Source: Photobacterium indicum (GTDB lineage Bacteria > Pseudomonadota > Gammaproteobacteria > Enterobacterales > Vibrionaceae). From it: 64,000 nucleotides of DNA. Positions 1 to 8,286 of the stretch are shown here, piece by piece (the stretch's first letter is position 1; every line of letters starts with the position of its first letter). The DNA lies in the NCBI RefSeq assembly GCF_003026215.1, contig NZ_PYOC01000003.1, positions 124,001 to 188,000 on the forward strand, given 5' to 3'. The notes under the pieces were generated by a model that saw only the letters and a program-made list of their open reading frames with translations, was not told where the DNA came from and made no database searches. The position numbers and the translations under genes are program-made.

Positions 1-321
1 TTAGATGATGAGTGGATTGGTTTTGTACCCTGCGATTGCCCCCAACTACCTCACGACTTAGTCGAACGCATGGCCAATGCTTGCTCAGAAAACACAGACA
101 TTGCAGTAGCGCATGATGGCGATCACATTCAGCCCGTAGTTACTCTAGTTCACCGTCGTATCTTACCGAAGCTAGAAGCATTTCTAGCCAATGGCGATAG
201 AAAGATCATCTTACTTTACCGCCAGTGCAACATGATCACTGTCGATTTTAGCGATCAGCCAAACGCTTTTGTAAATTTAAATACACCCGAAGAACTACAA
301 CAATTTGGACAGACATTATGA
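1..321 (+). CDS. mobA: Molybdenum cofactor guanylyltransferase MobA, 3' part
   Basis: The reading frame is open from base 1, so the gene begins outside the window. MobA transfers GMP from GTP to molybdopterin to make the MGD form of the cofactor in the cytoplasm. The visible part starts in the region reading [11 protein letters not shown], which resembles the conserved MobA stretch holding the metal-binding Asp (PCDxP), and continues through a typical C-terminal end (NTPEELQQF). The stop overlaps the start of the mobB-moeA fusion by four bases (ATGA), so the two are translationally coupled and form one cofactor operon. Identity rests on this motif plus the neighbour. Confidence 0.88.
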   Translation, partial: LDDEWIGFVPCDCPQLPHDLVERMANACSENTDIAVAHDGDHIQPVVTLVHRRILPKLEAFLANGDRKIILLYRQCNMITVDFSDQPNAFVNLNTPEELQQFGQTL

Positions 322-2114
322 GTCAATTTAACGCTTCTCTGCCATTGTTAGGCTTCGCGGCTTATAGCGGAACAGGCAAAACAACTCTTTTAGAAGCGAT
401 GCTGCCTAAATTGGTTGAACGCGGTATTCGTGTTGCTGTTATTAAGCATGCCCATCATAATTTTGATATCGACCAAGAAGGTAAAGACAGCTACCGCTTA
501 CGCAAAGCAGGAGCAAGTCAGATGCTAATTTCATCGCGCTATCGTCGCGCTCTGGTGACTGAAACACCGGATGATGAAGCATCCCTTCCCTACTTGATTG
601 CACAGTTAGACCAAACTCAACTGGATCTTATTTTAGTTGAAGGCTTTAAAAAACTCAGTTTTCCTAAAATTGAATTACATCGTGAAGAAGTAGGCAAACC
701 TTGGTTGCACCCAGATGACAGCAATATTATTGCAGTTGCTGCTAATGTTGATGCCGATACAACGCTGCCTAAACTTGATATAAACAACCTTGAAAAGCTC
801 ACTGATTTTGTCGTTGCCTTTGCAAAAGATAACAAAGATTTCAAAGCAAACACGCAAGAAAACAAACAAGGCTTATTGTGTGGCGATTTAACACCGAGTG
901 GTATGTTGTCTGTCGATGAAGGACGAGATCGTATTCTCAGCCAAATTGAGGCGTTACAGAACACACAAAAAGTCGACCTAAAATCCGCATTGGGTCAAAT
1001 TGTCTCACGCGACATTTTATCTCCTGTCAATGTGCCGCAACACACTAACTCTGCAATGGATGGTTACGCTATTCGTGGCGATGATTTAGAGCGAGATAAC
1101 TATAACGTTGTCGCGCAGGTGATGGCTGGGCATAGCTATGATACCCCATTAGAGAAAGGCCAAGCTGTTCGCATCATGACAGGTGCACCCGTACCCGAGT
1201 ATGCAGATACTGTCGTGATGCGTGAGCAAGCAGAACAAGAAGGTGACGCCGTCACGTTCAATCTGAATATGTCACCGATATATGCAGGTCAAAATGTACG
1301 TCAAGCCGGTGAAGATCTTGCGCTAGGACAAACAGCTATCGCGGCAGGCACAAAAATTGAAGCGCCAGAATTAGGTATGCTCGCCTCTTTAGGCATTGAT
1401 AGTGTAAAAATTAACGCGCCTGTTCGTGTTGCCATCTTCTCAACAGGTGATGAAGTTCAACACCCAGGTGAAGCGCAAAAAACAAACTGCATTTACGACT
1501 CCAACCGCTACACATTGCATGCCATGCTAACGCAAGCAGGTTGTGAAGTTATTGACCTAGGCATTATTGAAGACAGTGAAGCATCGCTAGAAGCAACATT
1601 AGTAAAAGCCAGCGAGCAAGCGGATCTGATTTTATCATCTGGTGGTGTATCGGTGGGTGATGCTGACTACATTAAGACCGTATTAGACAAGCTTGGACTC
1701 ATTAATTTCTGGCGGATCAATATGCGTCCAGGTCGCCCTCTTGCATTTGGTCAAATAGCAGATACCCCTTTCTTTGGTCTGCCTGGTAATCCTGTTGCAG
1801 TCATGGTTGTTTTCCTTCAGTTCGTTGAACCCGCTATTCGCAAGCTTCAAGGTATCAATAACTGGCAGCCCGAAGTATTGAATGCTATAGCTTCAGAACG
1901 CTTCCGCTCTCGTCCTGACCGCACTGAATATACGCGAGGTATTTTCAGCTTTGATGCTAATGGCCGCTTAACGGTTAAATCAACCGGGCAGCAAGGTTCT
2001 GGTATTTTACGTTCGATGAGTGAAGCAAATTGCTTAGTGGAAGTATTGCCCGAGCAGGCAAATGCTGAAGTGGGTGATACAGTACGTGTGATTCCGCTGA
2101 AAAGTCGAATTTAA
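318..2114 (+). CDS. mobB-moeA: Fused MobB-MoeA molybdenum cofactor protein
   Basis: A 598-residue fusion. Residues 1 to about 165 are MobB, a GTP-binding adaptor that works with MobA, with the Walker A loop AYSGTGKTT at 15-23 followed by the [12 protein letters not shown] region. From about 190 to the end it is MoeA, which inserts molybdate into adenylylated molybdopterin. MoeA landmarks are [45 protein letters not shown] and [10 protein letters not shown]. In E. coli the two activities are on separate proteins. The start overlaps the mobA stop, so metal insertion and nucleotide attachment are encoded together. No frameshift is seen at the joint, so I take this as a true fusion. Confidence 0.93.
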   Translation: MSQFNASLPLLGFAAYSGTGKTTLLEAMLPKLVERGIRVAVIKHAHHNFDIDQEGKDSYRLRKAGASQMLISSRYRRALVTETPDDEASLPYLIAQLDQTQLDLILVEGFKKLSFPKIELHREEVGKPWLHPDDSNIIAVAANVDADTTLPKLDINNLEKLTDFVVAFAKDNKDFKANTQENKQGLLCGDLTPSGMLSVDEGRDRILSQIEALQNTQKVDLKSALGQIVSRDILSPVNVPQHTNSAMDGYAIRGDDLERDNYNVVAQVMAGHSYDTPLEKGQAVRIMTGAPVPEYADTVVMREQAEQEGDAVTFNLNMSPIYAGQNVRQAGEDLALGQTAIAAGTKIEAPELGMLASLGIDSVKINAPVRVAIFSTGDEVQHPGEAQKTNCIYDSNRYTLHAMLTQAGCEVIDLGIIEDSEASLEATLVKASEQADLILSSGGVSVGDADYIKTVLDKLGLINFWRINMRPGRPLAFGQIADTPFFGLPGNPVAVMVVFLQFVEPAIRKLQGINNWQPEVLNAIASERFRSRPDRTEYTRGIFSFDANGRLTVKSTGQQGSGILRSMSEANCLVEVLPEQANAEVGDTVRVIPLKSRI

Positions 2115-2156
2115 AAAGCTGCAAACGCATACTCAGTATTAACTGGTACATTATTA

Positions 2157-2203
2157 GCACTCAGTATTCGAGGAAAGTATCCTCGAATACTGGTGCTTTT
2201 TTT
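2157..2203 (+). terminator. Rho-independent terminator after mobB-moeA
   Basis: A perfect 13-bp stem (2162-2174 with 2180-2192) has a 5-base loop. It is extended by GCAC/GTGC across a single bulged T and followed by seven T residues. It lies about 40 bases after the mobB-moeA stop. Confidence 0.9.
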
Positions 2204-2515
2204 GTTTGCAGCTTCCGTGCTGCTTTATTTTTCCTGAGTCTTCTACACGTTAGAAGTTGATGTTGTGTGCTGCTCTTCAATCTACAAAAATGCATTTGAA
2301 GTATAATTTGCACTATTTTTATATCGTTCTCAGATAAAGCAACCCTAGCCTAAAATTCGGTATTGACCTGTTTTTATTATGTTTGCGCCGCGAATAATAC
2401 ATAACTATGCTAGTAGATGCACTGTAAAACTCATTTATCCTTATATAAATCAAGGTTATATTCTCATTAATTTCAAGTTTGGGTCGATATTAACCCGAAA
2501 ATAGACAGAAAACTG
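2204..2515. other. Intergenic gap before the Nudix gene
   Basis: AT-rich sequence with no open frame of note and no clear repeat. It presumably holds the promoter of the Nudix gene. I see no convincing operator. Confidence 0.5.
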
Positions 2516-2962
2516 ATGTCACCACGACTTTCAATACGCGCTGTGTTTTATAAAGATGATAAAATACTGCTGTGTAAACATCACGATGATCGCGGCTTTT
2601 GGTATATAACCCCAGGTGGTGGCGTTGAGCATGGCGAAACATTAGAAGATGCTTTTCACCGAGAGATCAAAGAAGAAGTCGGCTTACAAGCTGAAATGGG
2701 GAAAGTATTATGTATACGAGATTTAATATCAGATAGACAACCAACAAGCTACCTTCCCAATCATTTCCACCAAGTAGAAATATTCGTAGAAGGTATTAAC
2801 CCTATCTTTACTTACGAGCCCCATAAGATGGATCCCGCGCAAATTGGATACGAATGGATAAAGTTGGATGATCTTCCAAGCCTACTATTTTTCCCTTCAA
2901 GCCTCGTTGATATTTTTCAACATAAAGATTTTTCAAATATCTATCTAGGGCACAAGCTTTAA
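2516..2962 (+). CDS. Nudix hydrolase
   Basis: A 148-residue protein with a complete Nudix box at residues 35-57: G35, E41, R49-E50, E53-E54 and G56, matching GX5EX7REUXEEXGU. The box binds divalent metal and cleaves a nucleoside diphosphate linked to another group. The short single-domain form is like small nucleotide-pool or cap-type pyrophosphatases, but the substrate cannot be read from sequence. It begins just after an AT-rich gap with no strong ribosome site before the ATG, and appears to be transcribed alone. Confidence 0.88.
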   Translation: MSPRLSIRAVFYKDDKILLCKHHDDRGFWYITPGGGVEHGETLEDAFHREIKEEVGLQAEMGKVLCIRDLISDRQPTSYLPNHFHQVEIFVEGINPIFTYEPHKMDPAQIGYEWIKLDDLPSLLFFPSSLVDIFQHKDFSNIYLGHKL

Positions 2963-3192
2963 AGTGTTTGTAAGTCATTAATTTACACGTGAAATACTCA
3001 ATCGTCTTTCAGTTTAATTGATAGATATAATAGAGAATGATTATCAACGCGTAAATATACTTCACTTTCTGTCATACTCTTAGGTATAACAGGCTGTTTG
3101 TTTTCTAAACAGAACATCTGGCTAGACCATTTAAACTGTTTTCTCATGTAGAATGGGATGCAGTTAATCACTTAGGTATTAAAAAGTTAAGC

Positions 3193-3909
3193 ATGTTTTT
3201 AGACTCGTATTATTCAGAACAAAACGGTGAATTCTCTTTTACTCGTGAGCAAGCAAGCCACTTCGCAAAAAAAATTGCAGGTGATTTCAACCCTATCCAC
3301 GATGAAGATAACAAACGTTTTTGTGTACCAGGCGATCTACTTTTTTCTGTTGTACTATCAAAAATAGGTTTAAGCCAAAAAATGCGTTTCGAATTTGCAG
3401 GCATGATTAATGATGGCATCGCATTAAGTATTGATACCAAGTCTGATACCGACATGTCATTAATTGATGAAAAAGGTAAGGAATACCTGCATATCACCCG
3501 TGAAGGTGAAATAACAAACGATCAAGAGCTTATTGGTCAGGTAACGAAAAACTATGTGCAATTTTCTGGCATGAACTTTCCGCACATCATGGTTCCGTTA
3601 ATGGAATCAAAACAAATCATGATTAACCCTGCTCGCCCATTGGTTATCTATGAAAGTATGGAGCTTGATTTCACGCGCCTTGATTTCTCGGCACCAACAG
3701 TAGAACTAACGGGTTCTGAAATTACTGTTGAAGGTAAGCGTGGTAGCGTTACCCTACTGTTCTGCTTCAAAGAAAATGGTGAAGTGGTTGGCACAGGACG
3801 TAAACGCATGGTAATGAGTGGCTTGAAGCCATATTGCCAGAATGATATTGATGATTTAGTTAATCGTTTTAACGAGCGCAAAAATCGATTCTTAAATATT
3901 GCTGCTTAA
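3193..3909 (+). CDS. DUF3581 family protein (hotdog/MaoC-like)
   Basis: A 238-residue protein that I recognise as DUF3581, common in vibrios. The motif DFNPIHDED at 31-39 resembles the Asp/His active-site signature (DxNPxH) of MaoC-type hotdog dehydratases. A second symmetric half starts near residue 105, suggesting a double hotdog fold. No signal peptide is present. The exact substrate is unknown; an acyl-CoA or acyl-thioester ligand would be the family-based guess. It stands alone and is followed by its own terminator. Confidence 0.75.
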   Translation: MFLDSYYSEQNGEFSFTREQASHFAKKIAGDFNPIHDEDNKRFCVPGDLLFSVVLSKIGLSQKMRFEFAGMINDGIALSIDTKSDTDMSLIDEKGKEYLHITREGEITNDQELIGQVTKNYVQFSGMNFPHIMVPLMESKQIMINPARPLVIYESMELDFTRLDFSAPTVELTGSEITVEGKRGSVTLLFCFKENGEVVGTGRKRMVMSGLKPYCQNDIDDLVNRFNERKNRFLNIAA

Positions 3910-3950
3910 AATCTTTTGTCATTGCGACATTTGAGCAAATAAAGAATACT

Positions 3951-3976
3951 AAAGCCTGTTTTTACAGGCTTTTTCT
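3951..3976 (+). terminator. Terminator after DUF3581 gene
   Basis: Stem AAAGCCTG with CAGGCTTT and a short T/A loop, ending in a T run. It lies 40 bases after the stop codon. Confidence 0.88.
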
Positions 3977-4034
3977 TTATATGTCATAATCTAATTCAGC
4001 TAGTATTGTGATACGTGATAACAGAAAGGACTCA

Positions 4035-4946
4035 GTGTTGAATTTACGACAAATTGAAGTTTTCTACGCCATTATGAAGTCAGGATCTGTATCTGGTGCG
4101 GCACGCATGCTTCATGTTTCGCAGCCTAACGTTACGCGTATTCTTTCTCACACAGAACAGCAGCTCGGTTTTGCTCTTTTTCAACGTATTAAAGGGCGGT
4201 TGGTGGCAACAGAAGAAGCTCGACAGTTACAACCCGAAACTGAAAAAATCTATCAACAACTCGGTAATTTACACTCGCTCACTAATAAGATAAAAAAAGG
4301 CAGTCAGCACCTTCGCATTGGCGCAACACCGATTCTTGCCACTTCATTACTGACACCAACGATTGCAGATGTATGCCAAGATACCAACCTATCTATAGAG
4401 CTCGCCACAGATAACCGTGATGGCCTATGCCAAAGTTTAATTCAAAACCAGTTAGATTTAGCCATTTGCTTTGGTAATAGCACACCACCAGCGATTACCT
4501 GCGAGCACCTTTTATCAGATAAGATGATTTTGGTTTGTCATCTTAATGATGCAACGACCTTAAAATCCGTACAGTCAAACACCGTTTGCTTGTCAAAGCT
4601 GTTACTTAACAACGTGACACCGTCACCAAAAATTATCGGGCTAGATTCACGAGACCCTTTGGGTTATGCCCTTAATCAGGCTATTCATCAAATTGACCCC
4701 AGTTACCAGCCTCAAATTGTTGTTAGAACTTATAGCGCGGCGGCAGAACTCGTATTGCAGGGGGCTGGTATCGCCATTGTCGACCCTTGGACTGCGACAC
4801 TATACGAAGGGAAACTCAAACAGTTCAAACTTGAAACGGATATCTCTTTTTCTGTTTCCATCTTATTTGCAGATCACAGCCCATTGAATATAACGGCTCA
4901 GCAGTTTGTTTCTCAGTTACGATCAAACATCATCAAGCCAATATAA
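4035..4946 (+). CDS. dgcR: LysR-type regulator, probable DgcR
   Basis: LysR family regulator of about 303 residues: an N-terminal winged helix-turn-helix (AARMLHVSQPNVTRILSHTE) followed by a substrate-binding-like effector domain. The frame is open from a GTG at 4008, but AAAGGA at about 4024 places the ribosome just before the GTG at 4035 or TTG at 4038, giving the usual MLNLRQIEVF opening. It lies directly upstream of, and in line with, dgcN and dgcA, so it most likely activates that D-amino acid operon. The regulator name is inferred from this context; its ligand could be D-glutamate or an N-acetyl derivative. Confidence 0.8.
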   Translation: MLNLRQIEVFYAIMKSGSVSGAARMLHVSQPNVTRILSHTEQQLGFALFQRIKGRLVATEEARQLQPETEKIYQQLGNLHSLTNKIKKGSQHLRIGATPILATSLLTPTIADVCQDTNLSIELATDNRDGLCQSLIQNQLDLAICFGNSTPPAITCEHLLSDKMILVCHLNDATTLKSVQSNTVCLSKLLLNNVTPSPKIIGLDSRDPLGYALNQAIHQIDPSYQPQIVVRTYSAAAELVLQGAGIAIVDPWTATLYEGKLKQFKLETDISFSVSILFADHSPLNITAQQFVSQLRSNIIKPI

Positions 4947-5000
4947 ACGCGGTATAACACTAAAAAATTGTGCCCTGTCAGGTTAACCTAATTCTTCACC

Positions 5001-5017
5001 TATAACACGATGTTATA
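5001..5017. promoter_or_regulatory. Candidate LysR operator upstream of dgcN
   Basis: The 17-base palindrome TATAACACGATGTTATA has 7-base arms around CGA. It sits 118 bases upstream of dgcN, in the only gap between the LysR gene and its likely target. Its size and AT/TA arms suit a LysR-type site. Binding is inferred, not shown. Confidence 0.45.
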
Positions 5018-5134
5018 CCCTTCTACTATATAAGTATTCGGCAATTTAAATCGTTCATATTACTGTCGTTACATCCCTCGCCTAAGGCGATACTTTGGTT
5101 CTACTGAGCCAACTTATTAATTCAAGGATGTATA

Positions 5135-6139
5135 ATGCAGATCCCTCAGCCATATCTATTATTTCTAGGCGACGTTACCGATCCGCTTTCAGCTAAAACA
5201 GCACAAGGTATCCATCAATGGCGCCCTGATGTTTGTGTCGGACAAATTCGCCTTACGGATGAAACTGTCTCACTTGGCTTAGATGACCTGTCACTACAAG
5301 AAGCCAAAGCACTTGGTGCTAAAACCCTAATGATTGGTACTGCAAATGCAGGCGGATACATTCCTGCCTCTTGGGTAAATACCCTAGAAGAAGCACTTAA
5401 ACTAGGCTTTAATATTGCGTCAGGCATGCACCAACGTTTAACGGATTTTCCTTCATTAAATTCACTTGCTAAAAAGCATCAATGCCAACTGTTTGATGTT
5501 CGCCATTATGATGAAAGCCTGGATGTAGGTAATGGTAAGCCACGAGAAGGAAAACGCTTACTGGCTGTAGGGACAGATTGTTCTGTAGGAAAAATGTATA
5601 CCACGTTAGCCCTTGAAAAAGAAATGAATCAACAAGGAATAAAAGCCAACTTTTGTGCGACAGGCCAAACAGGGATCTTAATTACAGGCTCAGGTATTTC
5701 AATTGATGCAGTGGTTGCTGATTTTATTTCAGGCTCTGTAGAACGAATTAGCCCTGCTTTCTTTGACCACGATTGGGATGTGATAGAAGGACAAGGATCA
5801 TTATTTAATCCTTCATATGCAGGCGTTAGCTTAGGGTTATTACATGGTGCTCAGGCTGATGCGTTAGTTTTGTGTCATGAAATCGGCCGTCAACATATTC
5901 GCCATTTACCTCATATGCCAATTCCAGCTATTCATGATGTTTTAAACGCTAACCTTCAAGCTGCAAAACTCACAAACCCGAATGCACAATGGGTTGGAAT
6001 TTGTTTAAACACATCCGCAATCTCTGAACAAGATGCACTTGAGCTATGCCACCAATGGTCATCTGAATACAACTTACCAGTAACAGACCCTGTACGCTTT
6101 GGTGTGTCTAGCATTGTCGACAAACTGCATTTAATTTAA
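5135..6139 (+). CDS. dgcN: D-glutamate N-acetyltransferase DgcN (DUF1611)
   Basis: A 334-residue protein of the DUF1611 family. In marine gammaproteobacteria the family member DgcN acetylates D-glutamate, the first step of a D-amino acid degradation route. The N-terminal half is a Rossmann-like domain (LLFLGDVTDPLSAKTAQGI). The second half carries a P-loop-like segment GTDCSVGKMYT at about 149-159 and the family signatures EGQGSLFNPSYAGVSL and HMPIPAIHDV. AAGGATG precedes the ATG. It is followed 31 bases later by dgcA, its pathway partner. The alternative label is a plain DUF1611 protein; adjacency to both dgcA and a LysR gene makes DgcN the better call. Confidence 0.85.
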   Translation: MQIPQPYLLFLGDVTDPLSAKTAQGIHQWRPDVCVGQIRLTDETVSLGLDDLSLQEAKALGAKTLMIGTANAGGYIPASWVNTLEEALKLGFNIASGMHQRLTDFPSLNSLAKKHQCQLFDVRHYDESLDVGNGKPREGKRLLAVGTDCSVGKMYTTLALEKEMNQQGIKANFCATGQTGILITGSGISIDAVVADFISGSVERISPAFFDHDWDVIEGQGSLFNPSYAGVSLGLLHGAQADALVLCHEIGRQHIRHLPHMPIPAIHDVLNANLQAAKLTNPNAQWVGICLNTSAISEQDALELCHQWSSEYNLPVTDPVRFGVSSIVDKLHLI

Positions 6140-6170
6140 ACAAATAGCACATTAAAACGAGCAGGATATA

Positions 6171-7190
6171 ATGAAAATAACAGCTATTCACGAGCAATTC
6201 CCTCTCGCGCGTTCATTTACTATTTCCCGAGGGTCACGTACTCATGTTGATGTGGTAAAAGTCACCATTGAACACAACGGCATTATCGCAGAAGGTGAAT
6301 GTACGCCTTACGCACGGTATGGTGAAACGGTTGAATCCGTTATCGAACAAATAAAGCATGTTGCCAATCATGCAGAGCATCATTCCAGCCTACATGACTC
6401 AGATTTATCTAGCTCTAATTTATATAACCTCGAGTTACATCAGTCTCTGCCACAATTGTTACCAGCAGGTGCTGCTCGTAATGCTATTGATTGTGCACTA
6501 TGGCGCTTAGAACAACAGCAAAAAGGCATCGAGTTTCCGATACAGAGCTTTGGTATTCAATCAAATATTATCACGGCAATGACAGTATCAATTGATACGC
6601 CGGAGATCATGGCAGAACAAGCTAGAGAGTATTGTGAGCTAGGCGCAAAATTACTCAAAGTGAAGCTAGACAGTGAACAAGTCATTGAGCGTGTTAAAGC
6701 GATACGCACAGCGATTCAAGTCATAGCACCTGATACTAAAATTATTTTAGATGCGAATGAGGCATGGGGAGAATTAGACCTTAGCGCCATATTCAGCCAA
6801 CTCGCCGAATTAAATATTACTATGATCGAACAGCCAGTCGCTAAAGGTGAAGATGACAAACTGTTAGGTATTCCTCACCCTGTACCACTGTGTGCTGATG
6901 AAAGTTGCCATACTAGCCAAGATTTAGCACTGTTGTTAGGTTGCTATGAAATGGTCAATATCAAGCTAGATAAAACAGGCGGACTAACTGAAGCCCTAGC
7001 GCTGGAATCTAAGGCTATTGAAATGGGGTTCACCGTTATGATGGGCTGTATGCTGGGAACATCACTTGCAATGGAAGCCGCATTGCCAATTGCAGCCCGT
7101 GCTGAGATCGTTGATTTAGATGGGCCCGTTCTATTGGCTCATGACCGTGAGAATGGCTTACGATATCAATCAGGCTATATCGTTATTTAA
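6171..7190 (+). CDS. dgcA: N-acetyl-D-glutamate racemase DgcA (enolase superfamily)
   Basis: A 339-residue enolase-superfamily protein of the dipeptide epimerase subgroup. Catalytic and metal residues are all visible: KVK at 163-165, Asp194 (DANEAW), Glu220 (EQP), Asp243-Glu244 (DES) and Lys265 (NIKLDK). By homology to L-Ala-D/L-Glu epimerases it could be a dipeptide epimerase. Behind dgcN it is better read as DgcA, converting N-acetyl-D-glutamate to the L form for deacetylation and central metabolism. A GCAGGA ribosome site precedes the ATG. The operon is dgcN-dgcA under the upstream LysR protein. Confidence 0.85.
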   Translation: MKITAIHEQFPLARSFTISRGSRTHVDVVKVTIEHNGIIAEGECTPYARYGETVESVIEQIKHVANHAEHHSSLHDSDLSSSNLYNLELHQSLPQLLPAGAARNAIDCALWRLEQQQKGIEFPIQSFGIQSNIITAMTVSIDTPEIMAEQAREYCELGAKLLKVKLDSEQVIERVKAIRTAIQVIAPDTKIILDANEAWGELDLSAIFSQLAELNITMIEQPVAKGEDDKLLGIPHPVPLCADESCHTSQDLALLLGCYEMVNIKLDKTGGLTEALALESKAIEMGFTVMMGCMLGTSLAMEAALPIAARAEIVDLDGPVLLAHDRENGLRYQSGYIVI

Positions 7191-7210
7191 GCGCGAACTG
7201 GGTATAACAA

Positions 7211-8086
7211 CTAAACGAGGCTTTCAACACAAATAATCGGCTCTTGATAAGTCACTTTGAGCCCTTTTTCCTCTAACTCATCGAATACATCTTCGTTAGC
7301 CTCGACAAACGCTTCACTTATTTGATCGCAAATCGCTTCTCCACCAGCACTTAAAGCAATGGCAGAAAACCATGGGCTTAGCCTCAAGTTACCAACACTC
7401 AGCACTTTTTGAGTTCTTTTCATATCATGCTTTACGATCGCAATAATTGCTTTACTCAATGATGTTGCTAAACCAATATTTCGATACTCTGGTTTAACAA
7501 ATACAGTATGCAAGGCGAGTTCATAGCTAATTTCATGTTTTGAAAAAGGGAAACGGTGATCTTCAACGTAACGGCTAAAGCTTGCGATAGCGACAACGCT
7601 ACTTCCTATATACAATTGCAAGCAAACATCATTATTGGGGTCTAAAAAGCGAGTTATTGGTGAATAACGAATAGCCACCATATCGCTCAATTGTGCATTT
7701 ATCTGCTCATTCCCATCTTTATGCAACAACTCATCTAAAACAGGCTTCGAGTCAGCTAAGGGCACTAAAATAAGTTTCGCTTCTGGAATAGGCAATAGCT
7801 CAGTTAATTCCCCAATTTCTAACGAATTAATCGGTGTTAAAAATAAATCATCAAGATAGCATTGGCGTCGATGCCCAGTACTTTTTATGCCTTGCGAAAG
7901 CTTAACAACAAACACATCATCATCGCCTTCAAGCGCATGATGATCAACAATATAGGTGTGGTCTTTTACAAAGTGTAAATTAATCCCAGAGGTATTTAAT
8001 ACTACATCGGCCCAAGTATCATAGCTATCAATGAGCGAGATACTCTCACCATCATGCGAATACAGACTATATCGACAATGATCCAT
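7211..8086 (-). CDS. GNAT-like acetyltransferase, long N-terminal part unknown
   Basis: A 291-residue protein. The C-terminal half holds a GNAT acetyl-CoA loop (LHTVFVKPEYRNIGLATSLSKAI, motif RNIGLA at about 205-210), indicating transfer of an acetyl group. The first 130 residues match nothing I recognise and may select the substrate. The gene is convergent with dgcA, with only 20 bases between stops. The protein ends in an acidic stretch (EAFVEANEDVFDELEE). Substrate unknown. Confidence 0.65.
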   Translation of the reverse strand: MDHCRYSLYSHDGESISLIDSYDTWADVVLNTSGINLHFVKDHTYIVDHHALEGDDDVFVVKLSQGIKSTGHRRQCYLDDLFLTPINSLEIGELTELLPIPEAKLILVPLADSKPVLDELLHKDGNEQINAQLSDMVAIRYSPITRFLDPNNDVCLQLYIGSSVVAIASFSRYVEDHRFPFSKHEISYELALHTVFVKPEYRNIGLATSLSKAIIAIVKHDMKRTQKVLSVGNLRLSPWFSAIALSAGGEAICDQISEAFVEANEDVFDELEEKGLKVTYQEPIICVESLV

Positions 8087-8227
8087 TTCGTTAACCCTTG
8101 AGCTTTACCACAAATCAATAATAAGAAGTGCTCTATAATACTGATTTATTTGTGTTTAGCGTGATTTGAACCGAGTTATTATGCAACAATGCTGCAAACA
8201 TCACGCTTTGTGTAGCCTATTGCACAA

Positions 8228-8259
8228 AAAAACGCCTTCAAAAAAATGAACGCGTTTTT
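8228..8259 (-). terminator. Terminator after the sulfatase-like gene
   Basis: An AAAAACGC/GCGTTTTT stem, extended by TTCA/TGAA across one mismatch, with a six-A loop. It lies 28 bases past the stop of the minus-strand LTA-synthase-like gene, and the T run on that strand fits rho-independent termination. Confidence 0.82.
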
Positions 8260-8286
8260 AACAACATAACTTATTATTTCAAATGA

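Noticed and set aside
7196-7206. CTGGGTATAAC as another repeat end
   Set aside because: Only about 8 bases match the family end; chance is likely.
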